From assembly GCF_021698975.1 (NCBI RefSeq), contig NZ_SSXA01000024.1, positions 1-47,381 of the forward strand: a stretch of 47,381 nucleotides of DNA. Direction: 5' to 3'. Shown here piece by piece: positions 38,580-47,168 of this stretch; the stretch's first letter is position 1; every line of letters starts with the position of its first letter. This DNA is from Blastococcus sp. KM273128. Lineage in GTDB: Bacteria > Actinomycetota > Actinomycetes > Mycobacteriales > Geodermatophilaceae. Under the pieces are notes generated by a model, which did no database searches, was not told where the DNA came from, and saw only the letters and a program-made list of their open reading frames with translations. Made by a program: the position numbers and the translations under genes.

Positions 38580-39892
38580 CGACCGCGGTCAACCCGTGGC
38601 TGGCGCTGCCGGACGGGCCGCCGTCGGCCGCCCGCTCCCGCGGGCTGCGCGCGGCGCACGAGCGGCTCGTCACGGCCGGCGCGCTGCCCACGGGCGACGC
38701 GGTGCGGCCGGTCGTGCTCGACTCGTGGCGGCGCTCCCTGGGCAGCGGCGTCGACCCGGACGGCGGGTCGCCCCCGGTCGAGCTCCTCGACGCCGAGCTG
38801 CGGGCCTACCGCGACGCCCACCCGCTGGCCCCGGTGCTGCCGGTGATCCGCCGGCTGCTGGTCCAGGACGCCGAGGCCGACCGCATGGTCGTGGCGGTCA
38901 GCGACGCCGCCGGCCGCATGCTGTGGGTGGAGGGCGACCGCGGGCTGCGCGGGCGGGCGGCCGCGATGAACTTCGTCGAGGGCGCCCGGTGGTCCGAGGA
39001 GGTCGCCGGCACCAACGCCCCCGGTACGGCGCTGGCGGTCGACGCCGCGGTGCAGATCTACGGCAGCGAGCACTTCCGCCGCTCCGTCCAGCCGTGGAGC
39101 TGCTCGGCCGCGCCGGTGCACGACCCGGTGTCCGGGGCGCTGCTGGGCGCGATCGACGTCACCGGTGGCGACCACGTCGCCAGCCCGCACGTGCTCACCC
39201 TGGTGCGCGCGACGGTGGCCGCGGTGGAGTCGGAGCTGCGCTGGCTGCACCGGGAGCGGCTCGCGGCCGGCCCGGGCGCGGCGGGGCCGGCGCCGGTGGA
39301 GGCGCGGCTGGAGGTGCTCGGCCGCGAGCGGGCGCGGCTGACGCTGCCGGGCGGGCCGCTGGAGCTCTCGGTGCGGCACTCGGAGCTGCTGTTCCTGCTG
39401 GCCGAGGCCGCCGTCTCCGGTCACGGACGGGACGCCGCCCAGCTCGCCGCCGAGGTGCACGCCGGCGCGGCGGCCACCGTCACCGTGCGGGCCGAGCTCT
39501 CCCGGCTGCGGCGGCTGGTCGGCGGCGACCTGCTGGAGTCCCGCCCCTACCGGCTGGTCGGCCGGGTGCGCACCGACGCCGAGGAGGTGCGCCGGCTCGT
39601 CGCCCGCGGGGAGCTCGCCGCCGCCCTCGAGCGCTACGCGGGGCCGGTGCTGCCCGGGTCGCAGGCACCCGGCGTCCGGCAGGCCCGCGACCGGCTGCTC
39701 GGTCTGCTCCGGCGGGCGGTGCTCACCGCGCGCCGCCCCGACCTGCTGCTGCGCCTGGCCCAGCTGCCCGAGCTGCGGGAGGACGCCGGCGTCTGGCAGG
39801 CGCTGGGCGAGGCGCTGCCGGCCGGGTCGCCGCGCCGGGCCGCGGTCACCGCGCACCTGCACCGCCTGCGGCTGGCCGGCCGCGTCCGGTGA
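38564..39892 (+). CDS. GAF-domain transcriptional regulator with winged-helix C-terminus
   Basis: A 442-residue regulator. The N-terminal part resembles AcoR-type activators: DSWRRSLGSGVDPD near residue 55, a GAF domain around 100-225 (VVAVSDAAGRMLWVEG, then WSEEVAGTNAPGTALAV, HFRRSVQPWSCSAAPVHD and LLGAIDVTGGDHVASPH). Instead of the sigma-54 AAA+ domain, residues 240-340 look like a DNA-binding winged-helix domain (LELSVRHSELLFLLAEA, VTVRAELSRLRRLVG) followed by a helical repeat region. Such regulators often stand near aldehyde or alcohol dehydrogenase genes in actinobacteria, so the mycofactocin-dependent alcohol dehydrogenase is a possible target. GTG 38564 is the only start that keeps the N-terminal domain. 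Confidence 0.83.
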   Translation: MARPLTTAVNPWLALPDGPPSAARSRGLRAAHERLVTAGALPTGDAVRPVVLDSWRRSLGSGVDPDGGSPPVELLDAELRAYRDAHPLAPVLPVIRRLLVQDAEADRMVVAVSDAAGRMLWVEGDRGLRGRAAAMNFVEGARWSEEVAGTNAPGTALAVDAAVQIYGSEHFRRSVQPWSCSAAPVHDPVSGALLGAIDVTGGDHVASPHVLTLVRATVAAVESELRWLHRERLAAGPGAAGPAPVEARLEVLGRERARLTLPGGPLELSVRHSELLFLLAEAAVSGHGRDAAQLAAEVHAGAAATVTVRAELSRLRRLVGGDLLESRPYRLVGRVRTDAEEVRRLVARGELAAALERYAGPVLPGSQAPGVRQARDRLLGLLRRAVLTARRPDLLLRLAQLPELREDAGVWQALGEALPAGSPRRAAVTAHLHRLRLAGRVR

Positions 39893-39941
39893 CCCGCCCG
39901 GCGCGGGAATGCTGAGGGCGGCTCACGACTTCGCTCCTGGA

Positions 39942-41195
39942 GTGACCGCACCGCCCCTCGCCGACCGCCCGCCCCTGCGCACCGGCCGGCTCGTCGCCGC
40001 GGTCGTCGCCCTGGGGCTCGGCGGGTTCGCCATCGGCACCACCGAGTTCGTGACCATGGGGCTGCTGCCCGACCTGGCCGAGGGCGTGGGGATCACCATC
40101 CCCACCGCCGGTCACCTCATCTCGGCCTACGCGCTCGGGGTCGTCGTCGGGGCGCCGGTGATCGCCGCCCTGGCCACCAAGCTGCCCCGCCGGGCGGTGC
40201 TGCTCGGGCTCATGGGGGCCTTCATCGCCGGCAACGTCCTCACCGCGGTGGCGCCGGGCTACGGGTCGCTGCTGGCCTCGCGCTTCCTGGCCGGGCTGCC
40301 GCACGGGGCGTACTTCGGCGTCGCCTCGCTGGTCGCGGCGTCGCTGGTGGCGCCGCACCTGCGCGGGCGGGCGGTGAGCTCGGTGATGCTGGGCCTGGCG
40401 CTGGCCAACGTCGCCGGGGTGCCCTCGGCGACCTGGCTCGGGCAGCAGTTCGGCTGGCGCACCGCCTACTGGGCCGTCGCGGTGCTCGCGCTGCTCACCA
40501 TCGCCGCGACCGCCTGGGTGGTGCCCTCCGCGCCGGGCAACCGCGAGGCCACGATGCGTACCGAGCTCGGGGCGCTTCGCCGCCCGCAGGTGCTGCTGAC
40601 GCTGCTGGTCGGCGTGGTCGGCTTCGGCGGCATGTTCGCCGTCTACAGCTACATCGCGCCGCTGATCACCGAGGTCACCGGCATGTCCCGCGCCGCGATC
40701 CCGCTGGTGCTGCTGGCGTTCGGCGTCGGCGGTGTGCTCGGGACGGCCGTGGGCGGCCGGCTCGCGGACCTGGCCCTGTTCCCCTCGCTGGTCGGCGCCA
40801 ACGTCGTCACCGGCGTCCTGCTCGCGCTGGTGCCGGTGGCCGCCCGCACCCCGCTCACGATCGTCCTCGCGATCTTCCTGCTCGCCGCCAGCGCCTCGAC
40901 GCTCGTGGTGTGCCTGCAGCTGCGGCTGATGGAGGTCGCCGGTGAGGCGCAGATGCTGGGGGCGGCGCTGAACCACTCGGCGCTGAACGCGGCCAACGCG
41001 CTCGGCGCCTGGCTGGGCGGGCTGGTCATCGCCGCGGGCCTGGGCTACACCGCGCCCGGCTGGGTCGGGGCCGGGCTCGCCGTGCTGGGCCTGCTGGCGC
41101 TCACCGCCTCGGCGGTGCTGCGCCGCCGCGAGCTGCGCGCCGCCGCCGCGGGCGGGCTGGTCGCCCCGCACGCGGAGCCGGCCGTCGCGCGCTGA
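39942..41195 (+). CDS. MFS transporter (AraJ-like, DHA1)
   Basis: A 417-residue major facilitator with about twelve spans, similar to AraJ/YdhP-type exporters: LGLGGFAIGTTEFVTMGLLPDLAEG near residues 20-44, LISAYALGVVVGAPVIAAL, LPRRAVLLGLMGAFIAGN, and the span 4 segment RFLAGLPHGAYFGVASLVAA. Substrate unknown. GTG 39942 gives a short cytoplasmic N-terminus; ATG 39909 in frame is also open and would add eleven residues. It follows the GAF regulator by 49 bp in the same direction and may be its target. It converges with DinB with a 6-bp gap. Confidence 0.88.
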   Translation: MTAPPLADRPPLRTGRLVAAVVALGLGGFAIGTTEFVTMGLLPDLAEGVGITIPTAGHLISAYALGVVVGAPVIAALATKLPRRAVLLGLMGAFIAGNVLTAVAPGYGSLLASRFLAGLPHGAYFGVASLVAASLVAPHLRGRAVSSVMLGLALANVAGVPSATWLGQQFGWRTAYWAVAVLALLTIAATAWVVPSAPGNREATMRTELGALRRPQVLLTLLVGVVGFGGMFAVYSYIAPLITEVTGMSRAAIPLVLLAFGVGGVLGTAVGGRLADLALFPSLVGANVVTGVLLALVPVAARTPLTIVLAIFLLAASASTLVVCLQLRLMEVAGEAQMLGAALNHSALNAANALGAWLGGLVIAAGLGYTAPGWVGAGLAVLGLLALTASAVLRRRELRAAAAGGLVAPHAEPAVAR

Positions 41196-41201
41196 CCCCG
41201 C

Positions 41202-41726
41202 TCAGCGGAGGAGGGCGGCCAGCTGCTCGGCGTGGTCGCGCTGGTGGCCGGGGAGGAAGTCCAGGACGTCGCCCAGCGTCAGCGCCCCGTCGGTGGCGTG
41301 CCGGCCGGTGCGCGCCCGCTCGGCCTCCGGCACGCCGCGGACCGCCGCCAGCAGCCCGGCCTGGGCCTCCTGCAGCTCGTCGAGCAGGCGGAGCGGCGGG
41401 ACGGCGGCGTAGCCGGCCACGCGGTCGGCGGCGGTGGGGTCGAAGTCGGCCAGCAGCGGGTCCTCCTCGGTGCGCAGGCGCGTGATGCGGGCGGTGAACA
41501 CGCGGGCGCTGTCCCGGAGGTGCCCCGCCACCTGGTGCGGGGTCCAGGCGAGCTCGGCGGCGTAGGCGGGGAAGTGGCCGGAGCCGACCAGCCGCGCGTG
41601 CTCGGCGGCCGGCAGGCGCCGGGTCGGCAGCGCGGCGGCAGGGGCGGCCGCGAGCAGCCCGGCCACCCGCCGCTGCTGGGCGGCCAGGGCGTCGCCGGGG
41701 CTGTGGGGCGGGGCGGTCGTCGGCAC
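41202..41726 (-). CDS. DinB-family protein
   Basis: A protein of about 174 residues with the four-helix DinB_2 fold pattern: an N-terminal helix pair, then WTPHQVAGHLRDSARVFTARI near residue 60 with a metal-type histidine, and a C-terminal DVLDFLPGHQRDHAEQLAAL with two further histidines in the usual spacing. Three-histidine DinB proteins include mycothiol- and bacillithiol-dependent transferases. GTG 41726 is chosen from domain extent; no ribosome site is clear. The gene is divergent from the cox operon with 240 bp between. Confidence 0.78.
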   Translation of the reverse strand: MPTTAPPHSPGDALAAQQRRVAGLLAAAPAAALPTRRLPAAEHARLVGSGHFPAYAAELAWTPHQVAGHLRDSARVFTARITRLRTEEDPLLADFDPTAADRVAGYAAVPPLRLLDELQEAQAGLLAAVRGVPEAERARTGRHATDGALTLGDVLDFLPGHQRDHAEQLAALLR

Positions 41727-41866
41727 GCGACGACCGTCGCCGACCGCCGGGCGCGGCACCAGGGCCCGGCCTGCCAGGAAGCGCGCGGATCCGGCCTGCA
41801 ACGGCCGTGCAACGTCCTCCGCGCCCGCTCCGCCGCCCGACCAGCGGGATCGGCACGAGAAGGGAC

Positions 41867-41885
41867 GCAGGTAAGCGTGGCCTAA
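41867..41885 (+). promoter_or_regulatory. Weak iron-box-like site before coxS
   Basis: GCAGGTAAGCGTGGCCTAA matches the iron-box consensus TTAGGTTAGGCTAACCTAA at 12 of 19 positions, keeping the AGGT and CCTAA ends, and resembles the better box at 35045-35063. It lies about 80 bp before coxS. Iron control of an Fe-S/Mo enzyme would make sense, but the match is marginal. Confidence 0.35.
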
Positions 41886-41966
41886 GTCACAGCTTTCAGG
41901 CCAGACTCCGCTCGGGCCCGCGGGCGACCGCGGGCGCAGCGACCCCTGCAACGAGGCGGAGGACTG

Positions 41967-42509
41967 ATGACCCGGATCAACGTGCGGGTGGACGGGGCGT
42001 CCTACCAGGACGACGTCGAACCGCGGACCCTGCTCGTCCACTACCTGCGCGAGCAGCTCGGCAAGGTCGGGACCGTGGTCGGTTGCGACACCAGCAACTG
42101 CGGCGCCTGCACCGTGCACCTCGACGGCGAGGCCGTGAAGAGCTGCACCGTGCTCGCCGTCCAGGCCGACGGCGCCGAGGTGACCACCATCGAGGGCGTC
42201 TCCCGCGGCGGCGAGCTGCACCCGGTGCAGAAGGCCTTCCACGAGATGCACGGCCTCCAGTGCGGCTTCTGCACCCCCGGCATGATCATGGCCTCGATCG
42301 ACCTGCTGGCGGACAACCCCGACCCCAGCGACGACGAGGTGCGCGAGGGCATCGAGGGCAACCTCTGCCGCTGCACCGGCTACCAGAACATCGTCCGGGC
42401 CGTGCAGCACGCCGCCGGCGAGATGCGCGGTGCTCCCGCGGGCGACGGGCACGTCGCCCCGGCCGCCGTCGACACCGCCGCCGCCCCGCACGTGGTGGGG
42501 CAGGCATGA
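41967..42509 (+). CDS. coxS: CO-dehydrogenase-like [2Fe-2S] small subunit CoxS
   Basis: A 180-residue iron-sulfur subunit of a molybdenum hydroxylase of the xanthine oxidase/CO dehydrogenase family. Cys40, 45, 48 and 60 hold the plant-ferredoxin-type cluster ([13 protein letters not shown]). Cys99, 102, 134 and 136 hold the second cluster near the Mo cofactor (QCGFCTPG and NLCRCTGY). It passes electrons from CoxL to FAD in CoxM. The last 28 residues are an Ala/Pro-rich extension. GCGGAGGA precedes ATG 41967. The stop overlaps coxL by four bases. Confidence 0.95.
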   Translation: MTRINVRVDGASYQDDVEPRTLLVHYLREQLGKVGTVVGCDTSNCGACTVHLDGEAVKSCTVLAVQADGAEVTTIEGVSRGGELHPVQKAFHEMHGLQCGFCTPGMIMASIDLLADNPDPSDDEVREGIEGNLCRCTGYQNIVRAVQHAAGEMRGAPAGDGHVAPAAVDTAAAPHVVGQA

Positions 42510-44995
42510 CCGCCGTCGAGGACCGGACCGAGGCGCCGGCCGCCGAGATCGGCAAGGCGCGGCGGCGCAAGGAGGACGCGCGGCTCATCACCGGCCGCAC
42601 CACCTGGACCGACAACATGGTGCTGCCGGGGATGCTGCACCTCGCCGTCGTCCGCAGCCCGGTCGCGCACGCGAAGATCAGCTCCGTCGACGTCTCCGCG
42701 GCCGCGGACGCGCCCGGCGTCGTCGCCGTCTTCACCGGCGCCGACCTGGCCGAGGAGCAGGGCTCGCTGCCGTGCGCCTGGCCGGTGACGCCGGACATGG
42801 TCAACCCCGGCCACCCGTCGATCGCGGTGACCGAGGTCAACCACGTCGGTGAGGCGGTCGCGGTGATCGTGGCCCGCAGCAAGGCCGCGGCCCAGGACGC
42901 CGTCGAGCTGGTCGACGTCGACTACGAGCCGCTGCCGGTCGTGCTGGACATGGAGGAGGCCGTCAAGGACGGCGCCGACCTCGTCCACGACCACCTCGAG
43001 TCCAACACCAGCTACCACTTCGTGTTCGACGCCGGGGAGGCCGGCACCGGGGCGGACACCGAGCAGGCGTTCGCCGACGCCGACGTCGTGGTCAGCCGGC
43101 GGTTCGTCCAGCAGCGGCTGATCCCGGCGTTCATGGAGCCGCGCTCGGTCGTCGTCCAGCCGCAGGGCGACAACTACACGATGTGGTCGGCCACCCAGGT
43201 GCCGCACATCCTGCGGGTGATGGCGGCGATGGTCACCGGCATCCCCGAGCACAAGCTGCGGGTGGTGGCCCCCGACGTCGGCGGCGGGTTCGGCGGGAAG
43301 CTGCAGGTGAACCCGGAGGAGATCCTCTGCCTGCTGATCGCCCGCCGGCTGGGCAAGCCGGTGAAGTGGACCGAGACGCGCAGCGAGTCGCTGATGACCG
43401 CCCACCACGGCCGCGACCAGATCCAGTTCGTGGACGTCGCCGCGGACCGGGAGGGCAACGTCAAGGGGCTGCGGGTGCGGCTGCTGGCCGACATGGGGGC
43501 CTACCTGCGGCTGATCACGCCAGGCATCCCGGCGCTGGGCGCGTTCATGTTCCCCGGCATCTACAAGTTCCCGGCCTACCGCTTCGAGTGCGACGGGGTG
43601 TTCACCAACAAGGTGCCCACCGACGCCTACCGCGGCGCCGGGCGCCCGGAGGCCACCTTCGCCATCGAGCGGATCATGGACGAGCTCGCCGTCGAGCTCG
43701 GCATGGACCCGCTGGAGCTGCGGCGGAAGAACTGGATCCGCGCGGAGGAGTTCCCGTTCACCACGGTGGCAGGGCTCGCCTACGACAGCGGTGACTACGA
43801 CGCCGCGACGCAGCAGGCGCTGCAGCTGCTCGGCTACGACGAGCTGCGCGCCGAGCAGCAGCGGCGGCGCGAGTCCGGTGACCCGGTGCAGCTCGGCATC
43901 GGCGTCTCCACGTTCACCGAGATGTGCGGCCTGGCCCCCTCGCGGGTGCTCGGCTCGCTCTCCTTCGGCGCCGGTGGCTGGGAGCACGCCGCGATCCGCA
44001 TGCTGCCCACCGGGAAGGTGGAGGTCGTCACCGGCTCGACGCCGCACGGGCAGGGCCACGAGACGGCGTGGAGCCAGCTGGTCGCCGACGCGCTCGGGGT
44101 GCCGTTCGAGGACGTCGAGGTGCTCCACGGCGACACCGCCATCGCCTCCCGCGGCCTGGACACCTACGGGTCGCGGTCGCTGGTCGTCGGCGGCTCGGCG
44201 GTGGTCAAGGCGGCGGACAAGGTGATCGCCAAGGCCCGGAAGGTCGCCGCGCACCTGCTCGAGGCCAGCGAGGACGACCTGGAGTTCAGCGGCGGGCGGT
44301 TCTCCGTGCGGGGCACGCCCGGCGCCGGCCTCGGCATCCAGGAGATCGCCCTCGCGATCTTCGCCGCGCACGACTACCCGGAGGGGATCGAGCCCTCCAT
44401 CGACGCGGAGGCGACCTTCGACCCGGAGAACTTCTCCTTCCCGCACGGGACGCACCTGTGTGCCATGGAGGTCGACACCGAGACCGGGTTCGTCAAGATC
44501 CGCAAGTACGCGTGCGTGGACGACGTCGGCACGATCGTGAACCCGCTGATCGTCGAGGGGCAGGTGCACGGCGGCCTCGCCCAGGGCATCGCGCAGGCCC
44601 TCTACGAGGAGGCGATCTACGACGCCGACGGCAACCTGACCACCGGCACCTTCGTGGACTACCTGGTGCCCTCGGCCGCGGACCTGCCGCACTTCGACAC
44701 CGGCAACACGGTGCACACCGCGCCGGGGAACCCGATCGGTGCCAAGGGCGTGGGCGAGGCCGGCTGCATCGCCTCGACGCCGGCGGTCGTCAACGCCGCG
44801 CTGGACGCCGTCCGGCACCTGGGCGTCACCGACATCCGCATGCCGCTGACGCCCGAGCGCGTCTGGCGGGCCATCCACGCAGGAGGGGACGGCGGCGACC
44901 GCGCCACCGCCGGCTCCAACGCCTACGGCGGGGCGCAGACCGAGACCACCGCCGGCGTGTCGACCGAGGCCTCGTCGCTGGGAGGGGACCGATGA
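42506..44995 (+). CDS. coxL: CO-dehydrogenase-like molybdenum large subunit CoxL, form II
   Basis: An 829-residue catalytic subunit carrying molybdopterin cytosine dinucleotide. Family segments include SPVAHAKI near 51, [16 protein letters not shown] near 199, [13 protein letters not shown] near 254-266, [13 protein letters not shown] and the catalytic glutamate 751 in KGVGEAGC. The active-site loop at 374-380 is AYRGAGR, the form II signature, not the AYRCSFR loop of proven CO dehydrogenases whose Cys binds copper. The gene order S-L-M is likewise form II. CO oxidation is therefore not assured; the substrate could be another small molecule. A 35-residue Gly/Thr-rich tail ends the chain. The start and stop overlap coxS and coxM. 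Confidence 0.95.
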   Translation: MTAVEDRTEAPAAEIGKARRRKEDARLITGRTTWTDNMVLPGMLHLAVVRSPVAHAKISSVDVSAAADAPGVVAVFTGADLAEEQGSLPCAWPVTPDMVNPGHPSIAVTEVNHVGEAVAVIVARSKAAAQDAVELVDVDYEPLPVVLDMEEAVKDGADLVHDHLESNTSYHFVFDAGEAGTGADTEQAFADADVVVSRRFVQQRLIPAFMEPRSVVVQPQGDNYTMWSATQVPHILRVMAAMVTGIPEHKLRVVAPDVGGGFGGKLQVNPEEILCLLIARRLGKPVKWTETRSESLMTAHHGRDQIQFVDVAADREGNVKGLRVRLLADMGAYLRLITPGIPALGAFMFPGIYKFPAYRFECDGVFTNKVPTDAYRGAGRPEATFAIERIMDELAVELGMDPLELRRKNWIRAEEFPFTTVAGLAYDSGDYDAATQQALQLLGYDELRAEQQRRRESGDPVQLGIGVSTFTEMCGLAPSRVLGSLSFGAGGWEHAAIRMLPTGKVEVVTGSTPHGQGHETAWSQLVADALGVPFEDVEVLHGDTAIASRGLDTYGSRSLVVGGSAVVKAADKVIAKARKVAAHLLEASEDDLEFSGGRFSVRGTPGAGLGIQEIALAIFAAHDYPEGIEPSIDAEATFDPENFSFPHGTHLCAMEVDTETGFVKIRKYACVDDVGTIVNPLIVEGQVHGGLAQGIAQALYEEAIYDADGNLTTGTFVDYLVPSAADLPHFDTGNTVHTAPGNPIGAKGVGEAGCIASTPAVVNAALDAVRHLGVTDIRMPLTPERVWRAIHAGGDGGDRATAGSNAYGGAQTETTAGVSTEASSLGGDR

Positions 44996-45849
44996 TTCCC
45001 GCACCGTTCGAGTACGCGCGCCCGACCACGGTCGACGAGGCGCTGCAGGCGATGGCCGCCGGTGGTGAGGACGTGAAGGTCCTCGCCGGCGGGCAGTCGC
45101 TGATCCCGGTCATGCGGCTGCGGCTGGCCGCGCCGGAGACCGTCGTCGACCTGGGCCGGGTCACCGAGCTGCGGGGGGTGCGGGAGGACGGCGACGCGCT
45201 GGTCATCGGGGCGATGACCACGCACTCCGACGTCCTCGCCGACCCGCTGATCCGGCAGCACGCGCCGCTGATCGCGCAGGCCACCGAGACGGTGGCCGAC
45301 CGCCAGGTGCGCCACCGGGGCACCTTCGGCGGGGCGCTGGTGCACGCCGACCCCGCCGGCGACCTGCCCGCGGTGGCGCTGGCGCTGGACGCCGAGTTCG
45401 TCATCGCCGGGCCCGAGGGGCGCCGCACGGTGCCGGCGCGGGACTTCTTCGTCGACTACCTCACGACCGCGGTCGACGAGGGCGAGCTGCTCGTCGAGGT
45501 GCGGGTCCCCAAGCTCGACGGGCAGTGGGGCATGCGGTACGAGAAGTTCAACCGCGTCGCCCAGGCGTGGTCGATCGTCGCCGTGGCCGCCGCGGTGCGC
45601 CGCGAGAACGGGCACATCACCGAGGCGCGGGTCGGGTTGACCAACATGGGGCCGACCCCGCTGAGGGCCGGTGCGGTCGAGGCGGCGCTCTCCGGGGCCG
45701 AGGCGACACCCGAGGCGATCGCCGCGGCCGCCGCGCACGCCGCCGAGGGCACCGAGCCCAGCAGCGACCTCAACGCCCAGGCCGACTACCGGCAGCACCT
45801 GGCGACCGTCCTCACGCGCCGGGCGGTGACCGCCGCCGCCGGGCTGTAG
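44992..45849 (+). CDS. coxM: CO-dehydrogenase-like FAD subunit CoxM
   Basis: A 285-residue flavoprotein subunit passing electrons from CoxS to the quinone pool or another acceptor. FAD-binding motifs are VLAGGQSLIPVMRLRLA near residues 30-46 and RGTFGGALVHADPAGDLP near 106-123. The C-terminal CO_deh_flav_C domain shows EKFNRVAQAWSIVAVAAAV and ARVGLTNMGPTPLRA. ATG 44992 overlaps the coxL stop by four bases. A long hairpin follows the stop, before coxG. Confidence 0.95.
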   Translation: MIPAPFEYARPTTVDEALQAMAAGGEDVKVLAGGQSLIPVMRLRLAAPETVVDLGRVTELRGVREDGDALVIGAMTTHSDVLADPLIRQHAPLIAQATETVADRQVRHRGTFGGALVHADPAGDLPAVALALDAEFVIAGPEGRRTVPARDFFVDYLTTAVDEGELLVEVRVPKLDGQWGMRYEKFNRVAQAWSIVAVAAAVRRENGHITEARVGLTNMGPTPLRAGAVEAALSGAEATPEAIAAAAAHAAEGTEPSSDLNAQADYRQHLATVLTRRAVTAAAGL

Positions 45850-45860
45850 CTTGACGAGGA

Positions 45861-45899
45861 CCCCCGTGCCTCCGGCGCGCTCGTGCCGGGGCACGGGGG
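45861..45899 (+). terminator. Long hairpin between coxM and coxG
   Basis: CCCCCGTGCC (45861-45870) pairs exactly with GGCACGGGGG (45890-45899). The 19-nt loop itself contains CCGGC and GCCGG arms, giving a compound stem of about 15 bp with one bulged T. It probably attenuates transcription into coxG, which would then be made in lower amounts than coxSLM. Confidence 0.6.
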
Positions 45900-45930
45900 C
45901 CGTTCCAGTACGTCACCAGGAGGTCATCCC

Positions 45931-47019
45931 GTGCAGCTGGAGAACTCGTTCACCGTGCCGGTGCCCGTCGACGAGGCGTGGCGGGTGCTGCTCGACATCG
46001 AGCGGATCGCGCCCTGCATGCCCGGCGCGGCCCTTGATTCCGTCGACGGCGACGACTTCACCGGCCGGGTGAAGGTCAAGCTCGGGCCGATCAACCTGAC
46101 CTACCAGGGCAAGGCGTCGTTCATCGAGAAGGACGAGGCGGCGCACCGGGCGGTCATCGACGCCCGCGGGAAGGACCAGCGCGGCAACGGGACGGCGGCG
46201 GCGACGGTCACCGCGCAGCTGAGGGCCGAGGGCTCGGTCACGCGGGTGGACGTGCTCACCGACCTGAACATCACCGGTCGCCCGGCGCAGTTCGGCCGCG
46301 GGGTGATGACCGACGTCGGCAACAAGCTGCTCGGGCAGTTCGCCGACAAGCTCGCCGCCCAGCTCGGCGAGGGTGACGCGCAGGGCGACGCCGACCGGGC
46401 CGCCGCCGCAGCGGAGCCGGGTCCCGCGGCGAAGGCGGCGGCGACGGCGACCGGCGTGGTCGAGGAGGTCGCCGCCTCCGCCGAGCAGGCCGCCGGCGAC
46501 GGCACGGCGGCCAAGAAGGCGGCGGCGACGACGAAGAAGGCCGCCGCCTCCGCCACCGACAAGGTGGCACCGGCGGAGGGGGCCGCGGCGAAGAAGGCCG
46601 CTCCCGCCAAGGCGCCGGCGAAGAAGGCCGCCGCGGCGAAGGCAGCTCCCGCCGAGGCAGCCACCGGCAAGGAGACGGCGACGACGGAGACCCCGGCCAA
46701 GGAGACCGCGGCCAAGGTCACCGCCGAGAAGGCCGCCGGTACCGGCCCGACCGACACCGCGCCCGCCGGCAAGGCGCCCAGCACGCCGCCCAACGGGAAC
46801 ACCGCCCCGCCCGGACGGCCCTCGACCGGTGCCCCGCTGCGCAGCGTGCCCGGCACCGGCCCGGCGGAGCGGTCGCGTCCCGCGCCGTCCGAGCCGGAGC
46901 CGATCGACCTTCTCGAGGTGGCCGGCGGGGCGGCGCTGACCCGCTACGCCGCCCCGGCGGCCGGGGTCGCAGCGCTGGTGCTGGTCATCGCCCTCGTGGT
47001 CAGGCGCCGCCGCCGCTGA
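45931..47019 (+). CDS. coxG: CoxG-like SRPBCC protein with Ala/Lys-rich tail and C-terminal membrane anchor
   Basis: A 362-residue protein. Residues 1-150 are a CoxG/SRPBCC domain (FTVPVPVDEAWRVLLDIERIAPCMPGA near the start, then FTGRVKVKLGPINLTYQGKASF, and the family-typical GRGVMTDVGNKLLGQFADKL). In CO oxidisers CoxG recruits the dehydrogenase to the membrane and helps deliver quinone. A 170-residue low-complexity region of Ala, Lys, Thr and Pro (AAKKAAPAKAPAKKAAAAK and similar) follows. Near residues 340-356 a membrane span (YAAPAAGVAALVLVIALVV) ends in RRRRR. The long tail would tether the domain to the inner face of the membrane. GTG 45931 has CCAGGAGG upstream. Confidence 0.92.
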   Translation: MQLENSFTVPVPVDEAWRVLLDIERIAPCMPGAALDSVDGDDFTGRVKVKLGPINLTYQGKASFIEKDEAAHRAVIDARGKDQRGNGTAAATVTAQLRAEGSVTRVDVLTDLNITGRPAQFGRGVMTDVGNKLLGQFADKLAAQLGEGDAQGDADRAAAAAEPGPAAKAAATATGVVEEVAASAEQAAGDGTAAKKAAATTKKAAASATDKVAPAEGAAAKKAAPAKAPAKKAAAAKAAPAEAATGKETATTETPAKETAAKVTAEKAAGTGPTDTAPAGKAPSTPPNGNTAPPGRPSTGAPLRSVPGTGPAERSRPAPSEPEPIDLLEVAGGAALTRYAAPAAGVAALVLVIALVVRRRRR

Positions 47020-47156
47020 GGCGGACGGGCCGATCCGTCACCCGCCCGGTCGTCGGCCCGGCTCCGCCGTGCGTCCTGATCGGAACGCGTCCTCTCGACA
47101 ACCCGCCCTCGCCGGCACCCCTTCTCCGGGGGGCCGTAATTGTCATACCCCCGGCC

Positions 47157-47162
47157 TAGCCT
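47157..47162 (+). promoter_or_regulatory. -10 element for leaderless DUF222-like gene
   Basis: TAGCCT is followed by six bases and the ATG at 47169. Upstream is the A/T-rich TTGTCATACCCCC (47140-47152), in a 149-bp gap that otherwise holds nothing recognisable. Confidence 0.45.
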
Positions 47163-47168
47163 GCGGTT

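Noticed and set aside
42506..44995. Naming the enzyme a true aerobic CO dehydrogenase (form I)
   Set aside because: The loop is AYRGAGR rather than a CSFR loop, and the gene order is S-L-M, so only a form II, CO-dehydrogenase-like label is supported.
46480..46760. Direct repeats resembling a short tandem or CRISPR-like array
   Set aside because: The repetition is irregular and encodes Ala/Lys-rich low-complexity protein within coxG; there are no spacers of even length.
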